A stretch of DNA of 64,000 bases, taken from assembly GCF_029338235.1 (NCBI RefSeq), contig NZ_CP119785.1:2108001-2172000 (forward strand), written 5' to 3'. The stretch's first letter is position 1. Every line of letters starts with the position of its first letter. Below the pieces are notes generated by a model that did no database searches, was not told where the DNA came from, and worked only from the letters and a program-made list of their open reading frames with translations. A program made the position numbers and the translations under genes. The DNA comes from Haloarcula rara (GTDB lineage: Archaea; Halobacteriota; Halobacteria; Halobacteriales; Haloarculaceae). Below are positions 17,100-26,002 of this stretch, piece by piece.

Positions 17100-18346
17100 A
17101 ACTTCTCTTCGATGGCGCCCCAGCGGAGGTCGTTGTAGGAGGCGTCGCGGTCCGTCTCGAACTCCCGCTCGATACGTCGGGTGAGTTCCTCGCTGCCCTG
17201 TCGGTCGATACTGGCGAGTTCGTCCGCCTTCGCGACGGCCAGTGGCGGCCCCTGCTCGGCGGCTACGTCGTGCAGTAGCTGGCGGGTGAGCCGCTCCCGG
17301 CGCTCGGGCTCTTTCGTGAAGGCGTAGGGCGCTTCCACTCGAAAGACGAGGTCCGTTCGCGGGTCGTAGACGACGAAGAAGGTCACCTCGTAGGCCTCGG
17401 GCTCGAGTTCGCGGTCGATATCCAGGGCGTCGCCGTCGGCGGCCATCATCCCGTCGGTGCCGGCCCGCGAGCGGAACCAGTTGGTGCAGGTCAGCGCCTC
17501 TGTCTGCCGGTCGCCGTCGTCGCGGCGTTCGAGGATGTGCCGGAAGAAGGCGCTGTCGCTGGTCCATGGGGCCGCGGTCTTCTTTCGGATGGTCCGGGTC
17601 AGGGGCTTGCGCGAGGAACTCTTGACGAACCCCACGAGGGGGACGTCCTTCCTGACGAACCGCTCGACGAGTTCGACGTAGTTGCCGACCACGCTCTTGG
17701 GGCGGTCGTCCTCGGCCAGCAACTCGGCGAGTTCGGTGTCCCGGTCGGCCCACCGGAGCAGGCCGGTGGGGTAGATGGGACCGTCGAGCACGAGCAGGTC
17801 CTCGACGGCGTCGGCGTTCATGAGGGCGTGGTCGCTCTCGGCGAGATACAGCGCCAGCGCGTGGACGACCCGCTGTTCGAAGCGGTCGACCTTGGGTGCA
17901 TCGAGCACCCGCCGGCGGGCGTAGCCGCGGTCGTCGGCCCGCCACTCGTCGTCGAAGGCGAGCGTCGCGTCGTTCGAGTGGACCGCCATGATGATAGTCC
18001 GACCGCGGTGGAGGTCCACGTCCGACGGCGTCGCGCTCATCGCGGCCTGTGCCACGTCCAGCACCAGCCCGTTCTTGAACGTTGTGGGGTTGATAGTGCC
18101 CGAATCTAGCCCGTGCTGGGTCGGGAACGGGGCGTCCTCAAGGGCGATGTCCGCGACGGGGACCTTCCGACGGCGCTGCTCGCCAAGCGGGACGAGTATC
18201 TCGCGGCCGTCGGTGTCGTACAGCGGGTCCAGAAACGACTCCCAGACGTCCTCTGCGGCGGCCCCCTGGTCACTCGTCTCGACGGTCGCCCCGACCTGGC
18301 CGGCCAGCCGGGCGATTCCGTCGACGTGTACCGGGTCCAGCGTCAT
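17096..18346 (-). CDS. nurA: NurA-type nuclease
   Basis: This 416-residue protein has the NurA domain. The N-terminal helical part is followed by a beta-rich nuclease core containing HGLDSGTINPTTFKNGLVLD near residues 79-98, in the place of the family's Asp-Gly-Ser metal-binding motif. Later blocks include IIMAVHSNDATLAF and MADGDALDIDREL-like acidic segments. NurA is a 5'-3' exonuclease/endonuclease that partners HerA in double-strand break processing. Here herA lies downstream on the same strand beyond two oppositely oriented genes, so the pair is conserved in neighbourhood but not as a direct operon. The ATG at 18344-18346 is well placed. Confidence 0.85.
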   Translation of the reverse strand: MTLDPVHVDGIARLAGQVGATVETSDQGAAAEDVWESFLDPLYDTDGREILVPLGEQRRRKVPVADIALEDAPFPTQHGLDSGTINPTTFKNGLVLDVAQAAMSATPSDVDLHRGRTIIMAVHSNDATLAFDDEWRADDRGYARRRVLDAPKVDRFEQRVVHALALYLAESDHALMNADAVEDLLVLDGPIYPTGLLRWADRDTELAELLAEDDRPKSVVGNYVELVERFVRKDVPLVGFVKSSSRKPLTRTIRKKTAAPWTSDSAFFRHILERRDDGDRQTEALTCTNWFRSRAGTDGMMAADGDALDIDRELEPEAYEVTFFVVYDPRTDLVFRVEAPYAFTKEPERRERLTRQLLHDVAAEQGPPLAVAKADELASIDRQGSEELTRRIEREFETDRDASYNDLRWGAIEEKF

Positions 18347-18475
18347 GTGCGTGGGTTCGCCGGTGACGGCATAACTCTGGTGGGCCGTGGGGGCAACAGT
18401 TAGGGGCGTCCTGTCGCTACGCTACCCCAGTGCCATCACACCGTCGCCGACCCCGTCCCGCCGGAGGGGACTGAC

Positions 18476-19390
18476 GTGGTCCTCTTCGACGTGCTGTACG
18501 TCGGTGTCGCCGTCGTCGCGCTGTGGTTCGGCGCCGACCAGTTCGTCACCGGCGCCTCGCGGGTCGCCCGCCGGCTCGGTGTGCCGGGGCTTGTCATCGG
18601 CCTCACCGTCGTCGCCTTCGGCACCTCGGCCCCGGAGTTCGCGGTGACGATAGATGCAGCCCTCGCTGGCCAGTCGGACATCTCCGTGGCCAACGTCGTC
18701 GGCTCGAACGTGCTGAACCTGGGCTTTATCCTCGGTGGGGTCGCGCTGGTTCGGGCCATGGCGACCTCCCGAACCCTCGTGCGCCGCGACGGCCTCCTGC
18801 TGGTCGCGTCGACGGCACTGCTGCTGGTTGTCGCACTCGACGGCCACCTCTCCGCGGTCGAGGGGGGACTGCTGTTCGCGTCGCTACTGGCGTATCTGGT
18901 CGCGCTCGCACGCTCGGAGAGCGACGGCGCGGCGACCGCCACCGACCAGTTCCACGCGCCCGACGTCGGTCGGCTGCTGGTCGGCCTCGCGCTCGTGGTC
19001 GGCGGGGGCCACCTGCTGGTCGTCTCGGCCGTCGACATCGCCCGGGTCGCCGGCGTCTCCGAGTGGGTAATCGGGCTCACCATCGTGGCCGCGGGCACCT
19101 CGCTGCCGGAGTTCGCCACCTCGCTCGCCGCCGCCAGGGCCGGCCGGACCGGCATCTCTGCGGGGAATCTGGTCGGCAGCTGTATCTTCAATACGCTCGG
19201 CGTGCTCGGGCTGGCCGCACTCATCCGGCCGCTGACCGTCTCGTCGGTCGGTGTCGAGGGGGCCGCGTGGTTACTGGGAACCACCGTGGTGGTCGTGGTG
19301 CTGTTCTACACCGAAGAGACGCTGTCCAGAATAGAAGGTGGGTTGCTCGTCGCGCTCAACGCCGCGAACTGGCTCTGGAATCTGCTGTGA
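18476..19390 (+). CDS. Na+/Ca2+ exchanger family membrane protein
   Basis: This 304-residue polytopic protein of the CaCA superfamily (YrbG-like) has about ten helices arranged as two inverted halves. The two alpha-repeats are clear: VVAFGTSAPEFAVT with ANVVGSNVLNLGFILG in the first half, and VAAGTSLPEFATS with GNLVGSCIFNTLGVLG in the second. The Glu of each GTSxPE motif is the ion-binding residue, so calcium/sodium (or proton) exchange across the membrane is likely. The start codon is GTG at 18476. The gene ends directly against the stop of the next convergent gene. Confidence 0.92.
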   Translation: MVLFDVLYVGVAVVALWFGADQFVTGASRVARRLGVPGLVIGLTVVAFGTSAPEFAVTIDAALAGQSDISVANVVGSNVLNLGFILGGVALVRAMATSRTLVRRDGLLLVASTALLLVVALDGHLSAVEGGLLFASLLAYLVALARSESDGAATATDQFHAPDVGRLLVGLALVVGGGHLLVVSAVDIARVAGVSEWVIGLTIVAAGTSLPEFATSLAAARAGRTGISAGNLVGSCIFNTLGVLGLAALIRPLTVSSVGVEGAAWLLGTTVVVVVLFYTEETLSRIEGGLLVALNAANWLWNLL

Positions 19391-19783
19391 CTACTCTTTG
19401 CCCGACTCCTCGCGCAGCAGCCGCTCGATGGCCTCCGCAATCTCCTCGTAGGACCCCATCGAGAGGCCGTCAGTGGTGATGAGCACGCCCTGGCGCTCCG
19501 TGGTTGCCCGGAGCAGATAGCCGTTCTCGAAGGCCCGCACGGTAAAGCGGTACTCGCCCAGCTCGGACTCCTGGTAGGCGTTCTTGGTCTGTTTGTACCC
19601 CTGCCACTCGTGGCCGACGAAGTCGTTGAGGTCCGCGTCCTGTTCGAGGTCCTCGCGCAGATAGAGCTGCTCGAAGTTCGCCCGTGTGAAGTACGTCACC
19701 GACCGCAGCGAGTCGCCTGTCGCTGTGCGGGCCGTCGTGACGATGGCGTCGGCCAGGTCCTCCGAGAGGATGTTTCGCGTCAT
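19391..19783 (-). CDS. Conserved haloarchaeal protein of unknown function
   Basis: A 130-residue soluble protein starting MTRNILSEDLADAIVTTAR. It has a beta-rich centre (SLRSVTYFTRANFEQLYLRED and RFTVRAFENGYLLRATT) and a C-terminal acidic helix. I recognise it only as a recurrent haloarchaeal hypothetical family. The ATG at 19781-19783 is preferred over 19804 because conservation-like sequence begins there. The stop codon touches that of the convergent exchanger gene. Confidence 0.7.
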   Translation of the reverse strand: MTRNILSEDLADAIVTTARTATGDSLRSVTYFTRANFEQLYLREDLEQDADLNDFVGHEWQGYKQTKNAYQESELGEYRFTVRAFENGYLLRATTERQGVLITTDGLSMGSYEEIAEAIERLLREESGKE

Positions 19784-19985
19784 GCCAGTAGGGTGACGGT
19801 CCACCCTCTTAACGTCGGGGTTCCCGGCTAGGGAACCTGATACTGGGGCGGTCGTGCTACGCGGTCACAGCGGGGCGTTGTCGCGGGTCGACGCCGCAGA
19901 CGGAAGCCGAAACTCACGGCGTTGCGGTGTCCGCGACACTTCGGCGACCGAAGGGCTATTACCCCGTTCGTGTGACCATTCGCGT

Positions 19986-21587
19986 ATGCAAGTCGGGCTC
20001 GTAATCCTCGACGGCTGGGGACTGAATCCGGACGAGAACGTACGGGACGCCGTGGCTGCGGCCGAGACACCCAACTTCGACCGGTACCGCGAGGCCGGTG
20101 CGGACTCGACGCTTTCGACACACGGCCGCCGGGTCGGGTTGCCCGAGGGCCAGATGGGCAACAGCGAGGTGGGCCATCTCAACATCGGCGCCGGGCGCGT
20201 CGTCAAGCAGGACTCCGCCCGGGTCACCGACACCGTCGCCCGGTCGCGCGGCGAGACGGAACCCGACCCCGACGACCAGGACCCACCGTTCTTCGAGAAC
20301 GAACACATCCTCTCGGCCTTCGACTACGCCGAGACCAACGACGGCAAAGTCCACTTCATGGGGCTGGTCTCGGACGGCGGCGTCCACTCGTATCAGGACC
20401 ACCTCCACGCGCTCATCGAACTCGCCGACGAGCGCGGGACCGAGGCGGTCACACACGCCTTCACCGACGGCCGCGACACCTCGCCGAAGGGCGGTGAGGG
20501 CTACCTCTCTCAACTGGCCGCCCACGCCGAGAAACACGGCACCGGCCACGTCGCGACGGTGACGGGCCGATACTTCGCGATGGACCGCGACCAGAACTGG
20601 GAGCGCACCCGCCGGGCCTACGACGCTGTCGTCGACGCCGACGCCGACCATCAGGTCGAGACGGCCGTCACGGCCGCCACGGAGTCGTACGCCCGTGACA
20701 CCACCGACGAGTTCATCGAGCCGACCGTCATCGACGGCTACGACGGCATGGACGACGGCGACGCGGCCGTCTTCTTCAACTTCCGGTCGGACCGGGCCCG
20801 CCAGCTCTCCCGGATGCTCGCGGATATCCGCCCCGACGCCTGGGGCGCTGACACAGAGCCGCCGACGATTCGGCTGGTGACGATGACCCAGTACGACAGC
20901 ACGTTCGACCTCCCCGTCGCCTTCCCGCCGAACCAGCCCGCCGACACCTACGGCGAGGTGCTCTCTGCGGCCGGCCTGACCCAGCTCCGGCTCGCCGAGT
21001 CCGAGAAGTACCCCCACGTCACCTACTTCCTCAACGGCGGCCGGGAGGTCGAGTTCGAGGGCGAGCGCCGGGAAATCGTCGAGTCCCCGGACGTGCCGAC
21101 CTACGACCTCCAGCCGGAGATGAGCGCGCCCGGCGTCACGGACACCGCTATCGACGTGATAGAATCCGAAGACCCGGACGCCCTCGTCCTGAACTACGCC
21201 AACCCCGACATGGTCGGCCACACCGGTGACTTCGACGCGGCCAAGACTGCCGTCGAAGCGGTCGACGAGCAACTCGGCCGGCTGGTCGAGACCATCCACG
21301 ACGCCGGCGGCCACGTCCTCGTCTGTGCCGACCACGGCAACGCCGACGACATGGGAACCGAAGAGGACCCACACACCGCTCACACGACCAACCCGGTGCC
21401 GTTCATCTACGTCGCGCCGGGAGCGGGGTCGGGAACCGACCCCGAAGAAGCGAACGGCGACGCCGTGAGCGACGGCGGGCTGACCGCCCGCGACGGCGGG
21501 ACGCTGGCCGACCTCGCGCCGACCATGCTCTCGCTCATCGACGTCGACCGGCCCGACGCGATGACTGGCGAGCCGCTGCTTGAGTAA
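19986..21587 (+). CDS. gpmI: 2,3-bisphosphoglycerate-independent phosphoglycerate mutase
   Basis: This 533-residue alkaline-phosphatase-superfamily enzyme interconverts 3- and 2-phosphoglycerate in glycolysis and gluconeogenesis. The N-terminal metal site (ILDGWG) and the phosphoserine nucleophile S60 in GQMGNSEVGHLNIG are present. The late metal ligands in NYANPDMVGHTGD and CADHGNADDM are also complete. An acidic Gly-rich insertion near residue 475-500 precedes the C-terminal GTLADLAPTMLSL block. The ATG at 19986 gives the family N-terminus (MQVGLVILDGWGLN); the frame upstream to 19854 has no similarity. The 3' end is overlapped by antisense read-through of the next gene only if that gene's frameshift is real. 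Confidence 0.95.
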   Translation: MQVGLVILDGWGLNPDENVRDAVAAAETPNFDRYREAGADSTLSTHGRRVGLPEGQMGNSEVGHLNIGAGRVVKQDSARVTDTVARSRGETEPDPDDQDPPFFENEHILSAFDYAETNDGKVHFMGLVSDGGVHSYQDHLHALIELADERGTEAVTHAFTDGRDTSPKGGEGYLSQLAAHAEKHGTGHVATVTGRYFAMDRDQNWERTRRAYDAVVDADADHQVETAVTAATESYARDTTDEFIEPTVIDGYDGMDDGDAAVFFNFRSDRARQLSRMLADIRPDAWGADTEPPTIRLVTMTQYDSTFDLPVAFPPNQPADTYGEVLSAAGLTQLRLAESEKYPHVTYFLNGGREVEFEGERREIVESPDVPTYDLQPEMSAPGVTDTAIDVIESEDPDALVLNYANPDMVGHTGDFDAAKTAVEAVDEQLGRLVETIHDAGGHVLVCADHGNADDMGTEEDPHTAHTTNPVPFIYVAPGAGSGTDPEEANGDAVSDGGLTARDGGTLADLAPTMLSLIDVDRPDAMTGEPLLE

Positions 21588-21623
21588 CTGCTCTCCGGTC
21601 CGGGGCCGCTCCGCAAGTCCCGC

Positions 21624-22819
21624 TCACTCCTCGCGCAGCCCGAACTCCGCCGCAGTACCGACCGCTGCGTGCGTATCGCGTCGGCGTCACCCGGCGGATA
21701 CGCCGTCGCCAGTTCGAGCGCGCGGTCGAGGTCGGCCCGCGCCGACACGGCCAGCTCCCGGGCAGCCGCCTCGTTGCCGACCGCCAGCTCCCAGTTGGCC
21801 GCCTCCCGGCCGTCAGCGGCGCGCTCAAGCCGCACGTCGACGAGCGCCTCGATGGCAGCCGCCGCCTCCTCGCGCGCCCGCTCTCTGATGTCGTCCGACA
21901 GCGTCGCGTCACCGGTGACCAGCGCTCCGACCGTCTCGTAGATATCCAGGGCCGCCTCGAGGTCCGCGATACGCTCCTCGGGGTTCTCCCGGTCCGCCGC
22001 ACGGGCGGACCGGTGGCGCCCGGTCGCGAACAGCCGTCCGAGACTCGTATCGGCGATATCGTCTGCCATCGTCAGCCCGACCATGCTGTTCTCGGTCGCG
22101 AGGCCGTCCCGCTGGGCCCGCTCGAGGGCCTGCTCGAAGCGGTCGTAGGCCGCGCGCGCTCGCCGGTAGCTCAGCTCCAGGTCTCCGGTGTCGAGGCGGC
22201 GGCGCGCCGACGTGAGCGTCTCTCGGCCCGCCAGGACGTACCGATCGCGGACGAGACAGTGGAGGTCTCTCTCCACCGTGGACTGCGCGCTCGCGGTGGT
22301 TTCAGGACGCGTCTCGACTGCCTCCATCGCCGCCCCCAGTCGACGGTCGAAGGCCTCCCACTCCCCGGCCGCGAGATGGGCCGACAGCGCCTCGCAGTGG
22401 TCCGCGAGGTCGGTGTCTCCGGTTGACACGGCCCCCGGGTTGTCACAGGCCACCGGGAGGAACGCCGCCACCGCCTCGAGGTCCGACTCGCGGGTCGGAA
22501 ACGAGTACGCCTGCCCGTGCTGCGTCTCGAACTCGACACGCGGCGTCCCGGCCTCGCGGTGGACCGCCACCTCGGCGACGTTCGTGTACCGGTGGGAGGT
22601 CACGAAGTCGGTGTCGCGGCCGACCGGGTCGGCGACCAGGATAACGATGCGGTGATCGGTCAGGCCAAGGTAGGCGCCGGCCCCGTCATCGGGACGGACC
22701 GCTCGGCCGCCGTCCGCGCCGCGCTCGACGCCGGCTTGCGTGTTCGTCAGCAGGTGTCGCAACCGCTCGCCGTCCTGCAGATACGGATCGAGTGGCGTCG
22801 CGGTAGTCGTGTCTGTCAT
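21624..22819 (-). CDS. Haloarchaeal PH-like/helical protein, probable 3' frameshift
   Basis: From ATG 22817-22819 the protein starts TDTTTATPLDPYLQDGERL. It has an N-terminal beta domain like small PH/GRAM-type modules (AYLGLTDHRIVILVAD, DFVTSHRYTNVAEVAVH), then a long alpha-helical region with many Glu and Arg residues. In the main frame it runs to a stop at 21407, 181 bases inside the convergent gpmI gene, with a low-quality tail. In another frame a natural acidic end (AEFGLREE) is followed by TGA at 21624-21626. A missing base near 21672 would join them. I give the likely intended end. Function unknown. Confidence 0.55.
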
Positions 22820-22904
22820 CGGCGATCCGGCTCCGGGGGAAATACAGCGAGTAGGGGACCGCAGGGAAGATAAATCTACCTGAGACCCGTCGAAAAATAA
22901 TCGA

Positions 22905-23558
22905 CTACGAACGCCCGTTTCGCGTCGAGAGATACGCAGGGGGGACGCGGTCGGTGGTGTAGGTCGCCTCGCCTCGTTTGGCAATCTCCAGACCGTCCGC
23001 TTCCATCGCCGCCGCGTCGACTTCGAGCAGTACCGGGTCGTCCGCGTGGCGGGAGCCGACCTCCGTCGCCGTCTCGACGCTCGCCGAGAGGTGGACCCGC
23101 TGGCGGTTCATCGGTCGAAGCCCTTCCTCGGCGATTGCAGCCACGTTCCGGGGTGCGGTGCCGTGATAGAGCGTGTCCGGGACCGGGCCGCCGTCGGCCT
23201 CGATGGTCACGTCGACCGAGTGGCCGTAGGCCGCCCGGATTCGGTCGGAGTCGCCGCCGGGGTCGCGCTCGAAACGGCCCTTCGGGTCCGTCACCACGAC
23301 GGCGTCGACGGTCTCCCGGTCTGGCCAGTTGTACTTCGACTCGACAGCGTCGACGAGGTCCGGCAGCGCTGTCCAGCCGTTCCCGTCCAGGTCGAGCCCG
23401 GCGTCGTCGGGGAAATGCCGAAGCGCACCCGAGACGAACTTCGAGAGCTGTCGACGGCGGTCACCGTCGACGACGTGCTCACCGTCTGCCTCGCAGTGTG
23501 GGCAGCTATCGCCCTCGAAGAAGCCGTGGTCGTCGCATCGTCGCACGTCTGCTGGCAT
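22905..23558 (-). CDS. kptA: RNA 2'-phosphotransferase (KptA/Tpt1)
   Basis: This 217-residue KptA-family enzyme moves a 2'-phosphate from RNA splice junctions to NAD, releasing nicotinamide and ADP-ribose cyclic phosphate. Family blocks are clear: LSKFVSGALRHFP near 40, YHGTAPRNVAAIAEEGLRP near 130 and VHLSASVETATEVG, with the C-terminal VPPAYLS. The N-terminus carries an extra Cys/His cluster (CDDHG...CPHC, residues 8-22) that could be a small zinc site. It lies 39 bases after nadC on the same strand, so it may be co-transcribed with NAD synthesis. Archaea have no obvious 2'-phosphate splicing product, so its physiological role is unsettled. Confidence 0.9.
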   Translation of the reverse strand: MPADVRRCDDHGFFEGDSCPHCEADGEHVVDGDRRRQLSKFVSGALRHFPDDAGLDLDGNGWTALPDLVDAVESKYNWPDRETVDAVVVTDPKGRFERDPGGDSDRIRAAYGHSVDVTIEADGGPVPDTLYHGTAPRNVAAIAEEGLRPMNRQRVHLSASVETATEVGSRHADDPVLLEVDAAAMEADGLEIAKRGEATYTTDRVPPAYLSTRNGRS

Positions 23559-23597
23559 GGTCTCCGTGTCTGTGGGCGCCGGTGAAAAGCTCCCTGC

Positions 23598-24443
23598 TCA
23601 CCCGGTCCGAAACGACAGGTCCAGCGTCGGCGCGGAGTGGGTCAGCGACCCCATAGAGATGATGTCCACGCCGGTCGCGGCGTAGTCGGGGACGGTCTCG
23701 ACGGTGATGCCGCCGCTGGCCTCGGTGAGCGTCTCACCGTCGGTCTCGGCGACCAGTTCGACGGCCCGCTCGGTCTCTTCGGTCGTCATGTTGTCAAGCA
23801 GGACGATATCGGCCCCGTACTCGGCCGCTCGCGGGGCGTCTTCGACGGTCTCGACCTCCACGTCCAGCTTCGTGGCGAAGGAGGCACGTTCGCGGAAATG
23901 CGAGATAGCGCCTGCAAGTCCCATCTCGGCGACTTGGTTGTCTTTGACCATCACCATATGCGAGAGGTCGAGCCGGTGGGTGTCGCCGCCGCCGGCCGCG
24001 ACGGCGCGCTTCTCGACGCCGCGCAGGCCGGGCGTGGTCTTGCGGGTCCCGGCGATAGCGGTGTCGTCCGAGACGGTCCGGGCCGCGTCCACTGCAGCGG
24101 CCGTCTTCGTCGCGATACCCGCGGCGTGGCCGACAATATTCACGGCGACGCGCTCGCCCCGCAGTACCTCGCGGGCGGGTCCCTCGACGGTGAGGACGAG
24201 GTCGCCGGCTTCGATGCGGTCGCCGGCTTCGACCTGCTCGGTGGTTCCACCGCCTCGCTTCGAGGTGTTTCGCACCTCGCAATCGAGATACGAAAACACC
24301 GCTCGCGCGGCGTCCAGCCCGGCGACGGTTCCGGTCTCCTTGGCGACCAGCCGCCCCTCGGTCTCGCCGGGTACGTCGTTGGTCACGTCGTGGTGGCCCA
24401 CGTCTTCCCGCAGCCACCGTTCGACGTCGGCGTCGGTAATCAT
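23598..24443 (-). CDS. nadC: Nicotinate-nucleotide pyrophosphorylase (carboxylating)
   Basis: This 281-residue quinolinate phosphoribosyltransferase makes nicotinate mononucleotide from quinolinate and PRPP, the third step of de novo NAD synthesis. Family motifs include VGHAAGIATKTAAAVD, AGTRKTTPGLRGVEKRAV, HRLDLSHMVMVKDNQ and the C-terminal EASGGITVETVPDYA with MGSLTHSAP. The start ATG (24441-24443) overlaps the nadB stop as TGATG, so translation is coupled. Unusually, a short peptide (NTSKRGGGTTEQ) is inserted in the N-terminal domain. It is encoded by a 46-bp palindromic element that also occurs, in the same frame, in nadB. The enzyme core otherwise looks intact. Confidence 0.95.
   Translation of the reverse strand: MITDADVERWLREDVGHHDVTNDVPGETEGRLVAKETGTVAGLDAARAVFSYLDCEVRNTSKRGGGTTEQVEAGDRIEAGDLVLTVEGPAREVLRGERVAVNIVGHAAGIATKTAAAVDAARTVSDDTAIAGTRKTTPGLRGVEKRAVAAGGGDTHRLDLSHMVMVKDNQVAEMGLAGAISHFRERASFATKLDVEVETVEDAPRAAEYGADIVLLDNMTTEETERAVELVAETDGETLTEASGGITVETVPDYAATGVDIISMGSLTHSAPTLDLSFRTG
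24235..24280 (+). repeat. 46-bp two-hairpin palindromic element inside nadC
   Basis: On the plus strand the element reads TGCTCG, stem 1 (GGTGG with CCACC), the joint CCTCGCTTCGAGG, then stem 2 (CGAGGTG with CACCTCG) and final CGC. It sits in frame in nadC and encodes, on the minus strand, a peptide ending NTSKRGGGTTEQ. The nadB copy has the same length and frame; 33 of 46 positions agree by my manual comparison, and several differences are paired changes in the stems. Confidence 0.8.
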
Positions 24444-26002
24444 CAGTCCGCGGACGATTCCGCCGGCGCTTTCTCGACGAGGTTGTGGGTGCCGACGCTC
24501 TCGGTGTTCTCGCTGGCGTGGCGGGCCACGAGCAGCGCCGTCACGCTCGCGTGGCGCAGCTCGTACAGCGACCGGCTCGTGCGGGTGCGCACGTAGGCGT
24601 CGACCTCGCCCTTGAGGCGGCGCAGCAACGCCATCGCCTTCCCGAGTTCGGCGGGGTCGCGTTCCACGCCCAGTTGCTCGTCCATCACGCGGCGCAGCCG
24701 GTGCATCTTGTCGCCGGCGAAGCGGGCGGGGAGGTCCGGGTCCCGCTCCAGCAGGTCCGGGGCTTCGATGGGGTCGACCGGCTTGCCGGCGGCGTCCTCG
24801 CCGGCGCGAAGGCCCCAGACCAGCCCTTCGAGCAGGGAGGTCGAGGCCAGTCGGTTCGCGCCGTGGACCCCCGTTCGGGAGCACTCCCCGACGGCGTAGA
24901 GCCGGTCGAGCGTGCTCCGGCCGCGGTCGTCGACGCTGACCCCGCCACAGAGGAAGTGCTCGGCGGGGGCGACCGGGATACCCTGCTCGTAGTCGATACC
25001 GTGGTCCCCACAGCGCCGGGCCAGCCCGGGGAACTCGGCGGCGAACTCGAGCGGCGAGACGTCGAGCAGGACCTCGCCCGTCGCCTCCCGTTCGGCTTTG
25101 ACGGCGCGGGCGACCACGTCGCGGGGCGCGAGTTCGGCGTCCGCGTGGTAGTCCGGCATGAACCGCTCGCCCTCCCCGTTGCGCAGCAGGCCGCCCTCGC
25201 CGCGGACGGCCTCGCTGACGAGGAAGACGCCGCTGTCGTCGTCTTGCTCTGCGGTTTCGCCGCTTCGCTTCGAGGCCCGCTGGGCCTCGCCTGGTACTGC
25301 GACGGTCGGATGGAACTGGACGTACTCCATGTCTTCCACGTCCGCGCCAGCCAGTGCGGCCATCGCGATGCCGTCGCCGGTGGCCATGTCGGGGTTGGTC
25401 GTCCGCGGGTAGAGCTCGCCGATGCCGCCGGTCGCCAGCACCACGCTCCCGGCGTAGTGCGGGGTCACCTCGCCGTCGGATTCGAGCATCGCGCCGTGGA
25501 CGCGCCCCTCGTGGCGAATCAGTTCGAGCGCGGCGGTGTCGTCCATGATCTCGACGCCGTCGCGGGCGTCGAGGTAGTTCAGGAACGGGACGTGGATGTG
25601 CTTGCCCGTCGCGGCGTCCACGTGGAGGATGCGGTCCTCGCTGTGGGCGGCCTCGCGGGTGAAATCCAGGTCGTCGCCGCTGCCGTTCGTATCAAATTCG
25701 ACGTCGAGCGTCTCCAGCAGCACGTCCTCGACGGCGTCGTTGGCGTTCTCGACGAGCACGTCGACGGCGTCGGGGTCGGCGGTGTCGTCGCTTGCGGCGA
25801 TGATGTCTTCTTTGAACTGCTCGGGGTGGTCCCGGGAGACGGCGATGCCGCCCTGGGCCCACCACGAGGAGGCGCCTTCCGGGCGGGTCGCTTTCGTCGC
25901 GACGGTCACGTCGCTGCCCTCGCGTACGGCGCCGAGCGCAGCAGCCAGCCCGGCGATACCGGAACCGACGACGAGTACGTCGGAGGTGTCGTGGTCAGTC
26001 AT
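24443..26002 (-). CDS. nadB: L-aspartate oxidase
   Basis: This 519-residue flavoprotein oxidises L-aspartate to iminoaspartate, the first step of NAD synthesis. The FAD-binding GSGIAGLAAAL motif is at residues 12-22. Family blocks SSWWAQGGIAVS, HSEDRILHVDAATGKHI, VLATGGIGELYPRTTNP, VQFHPT, SEAVRGEGGLLRN and GVHGANRLASTSLLEGLVWG are all present, so the enzyme is full length. Between VQFHPT and the SEAVRGEGG block there is an unusual acidic insertion, RASKRSGETAEQDDDSG, encoded by the same 46-bp palindromic element as in nadC. The start overlaps the nadA stop as ATGA and the end overlaps nadC, giving a tight nadABC operon. Confidence 0.95.
   Translation of the reverse strand: MTDHDTSDVLVVGSGIAGLAAALGAVREGSDVTVATKATRPEGASSWWAQGGIAVSRDHPEQFKEDIIAASDDTADPDAVDVLVENANDAVEDVLLETLDVEFDTNGSGDDLDFTREAAHSEDRILHVDAATGKHIHVPFLNYLDARDGVEIMDDTAALELIRHEGRVHGAMLESDGEVTPHYAGSVVLATGGIGELYPRTTNPDMATGDGIAMAALAGADVEDMEYVQFHPTVAVPGEAQRASKRSGETAEQDDDSGVFLVSEAVRGEGGLLRNGEGERFMPDYHADAELAPRDVVARAVKAEREATGEVLLDVSPLEFAAEFPGLARRCGDHGIDYEQGIPVAPAEHFLCGGVSVDDRGRSTLDRLYAVGECSRTGVHGANRLASTSLLEGLVWGLRAGEDAAGKPVDPIEAPDLLERDPDLPARFAGDKMHRLRRVMDEQLGVERDPAELGKAMALLRRLKGEVDAYVRTRTSRSLYELRHASVTALLVARHASENTESVGTHNLVEKAPAESSAD
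25245..25290 (+). repeat. 46-bp two-hairpin palindromic element inside nadB
   Basis: On the plus strand it reads TGCTCT, stem 1 (GCGG with CCGC), the joint TTCGCTTCGAGG, then stem 2 (CGAGGCCC with GGGCCTCG) and final CGC. It encodes RASKRSGETAEQ in the nadB frame. Compared with the nadC copy, stem 2 differs at three positions on each arm, and pairing is kept at all three. This is strong evidence that the folded structure, not only the peptide, is maintained. Confidence 0.8.

Noticed and set aside
21407-22984. 525-codon minus-strand frame as a single gene
   Set aside because: Its first 55 codons overlap kptA upstream sequence and its last 60 or more run antisense to gpmI; both ends lack protein character. 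The true start is 22819 and the end is probably frameshifted.
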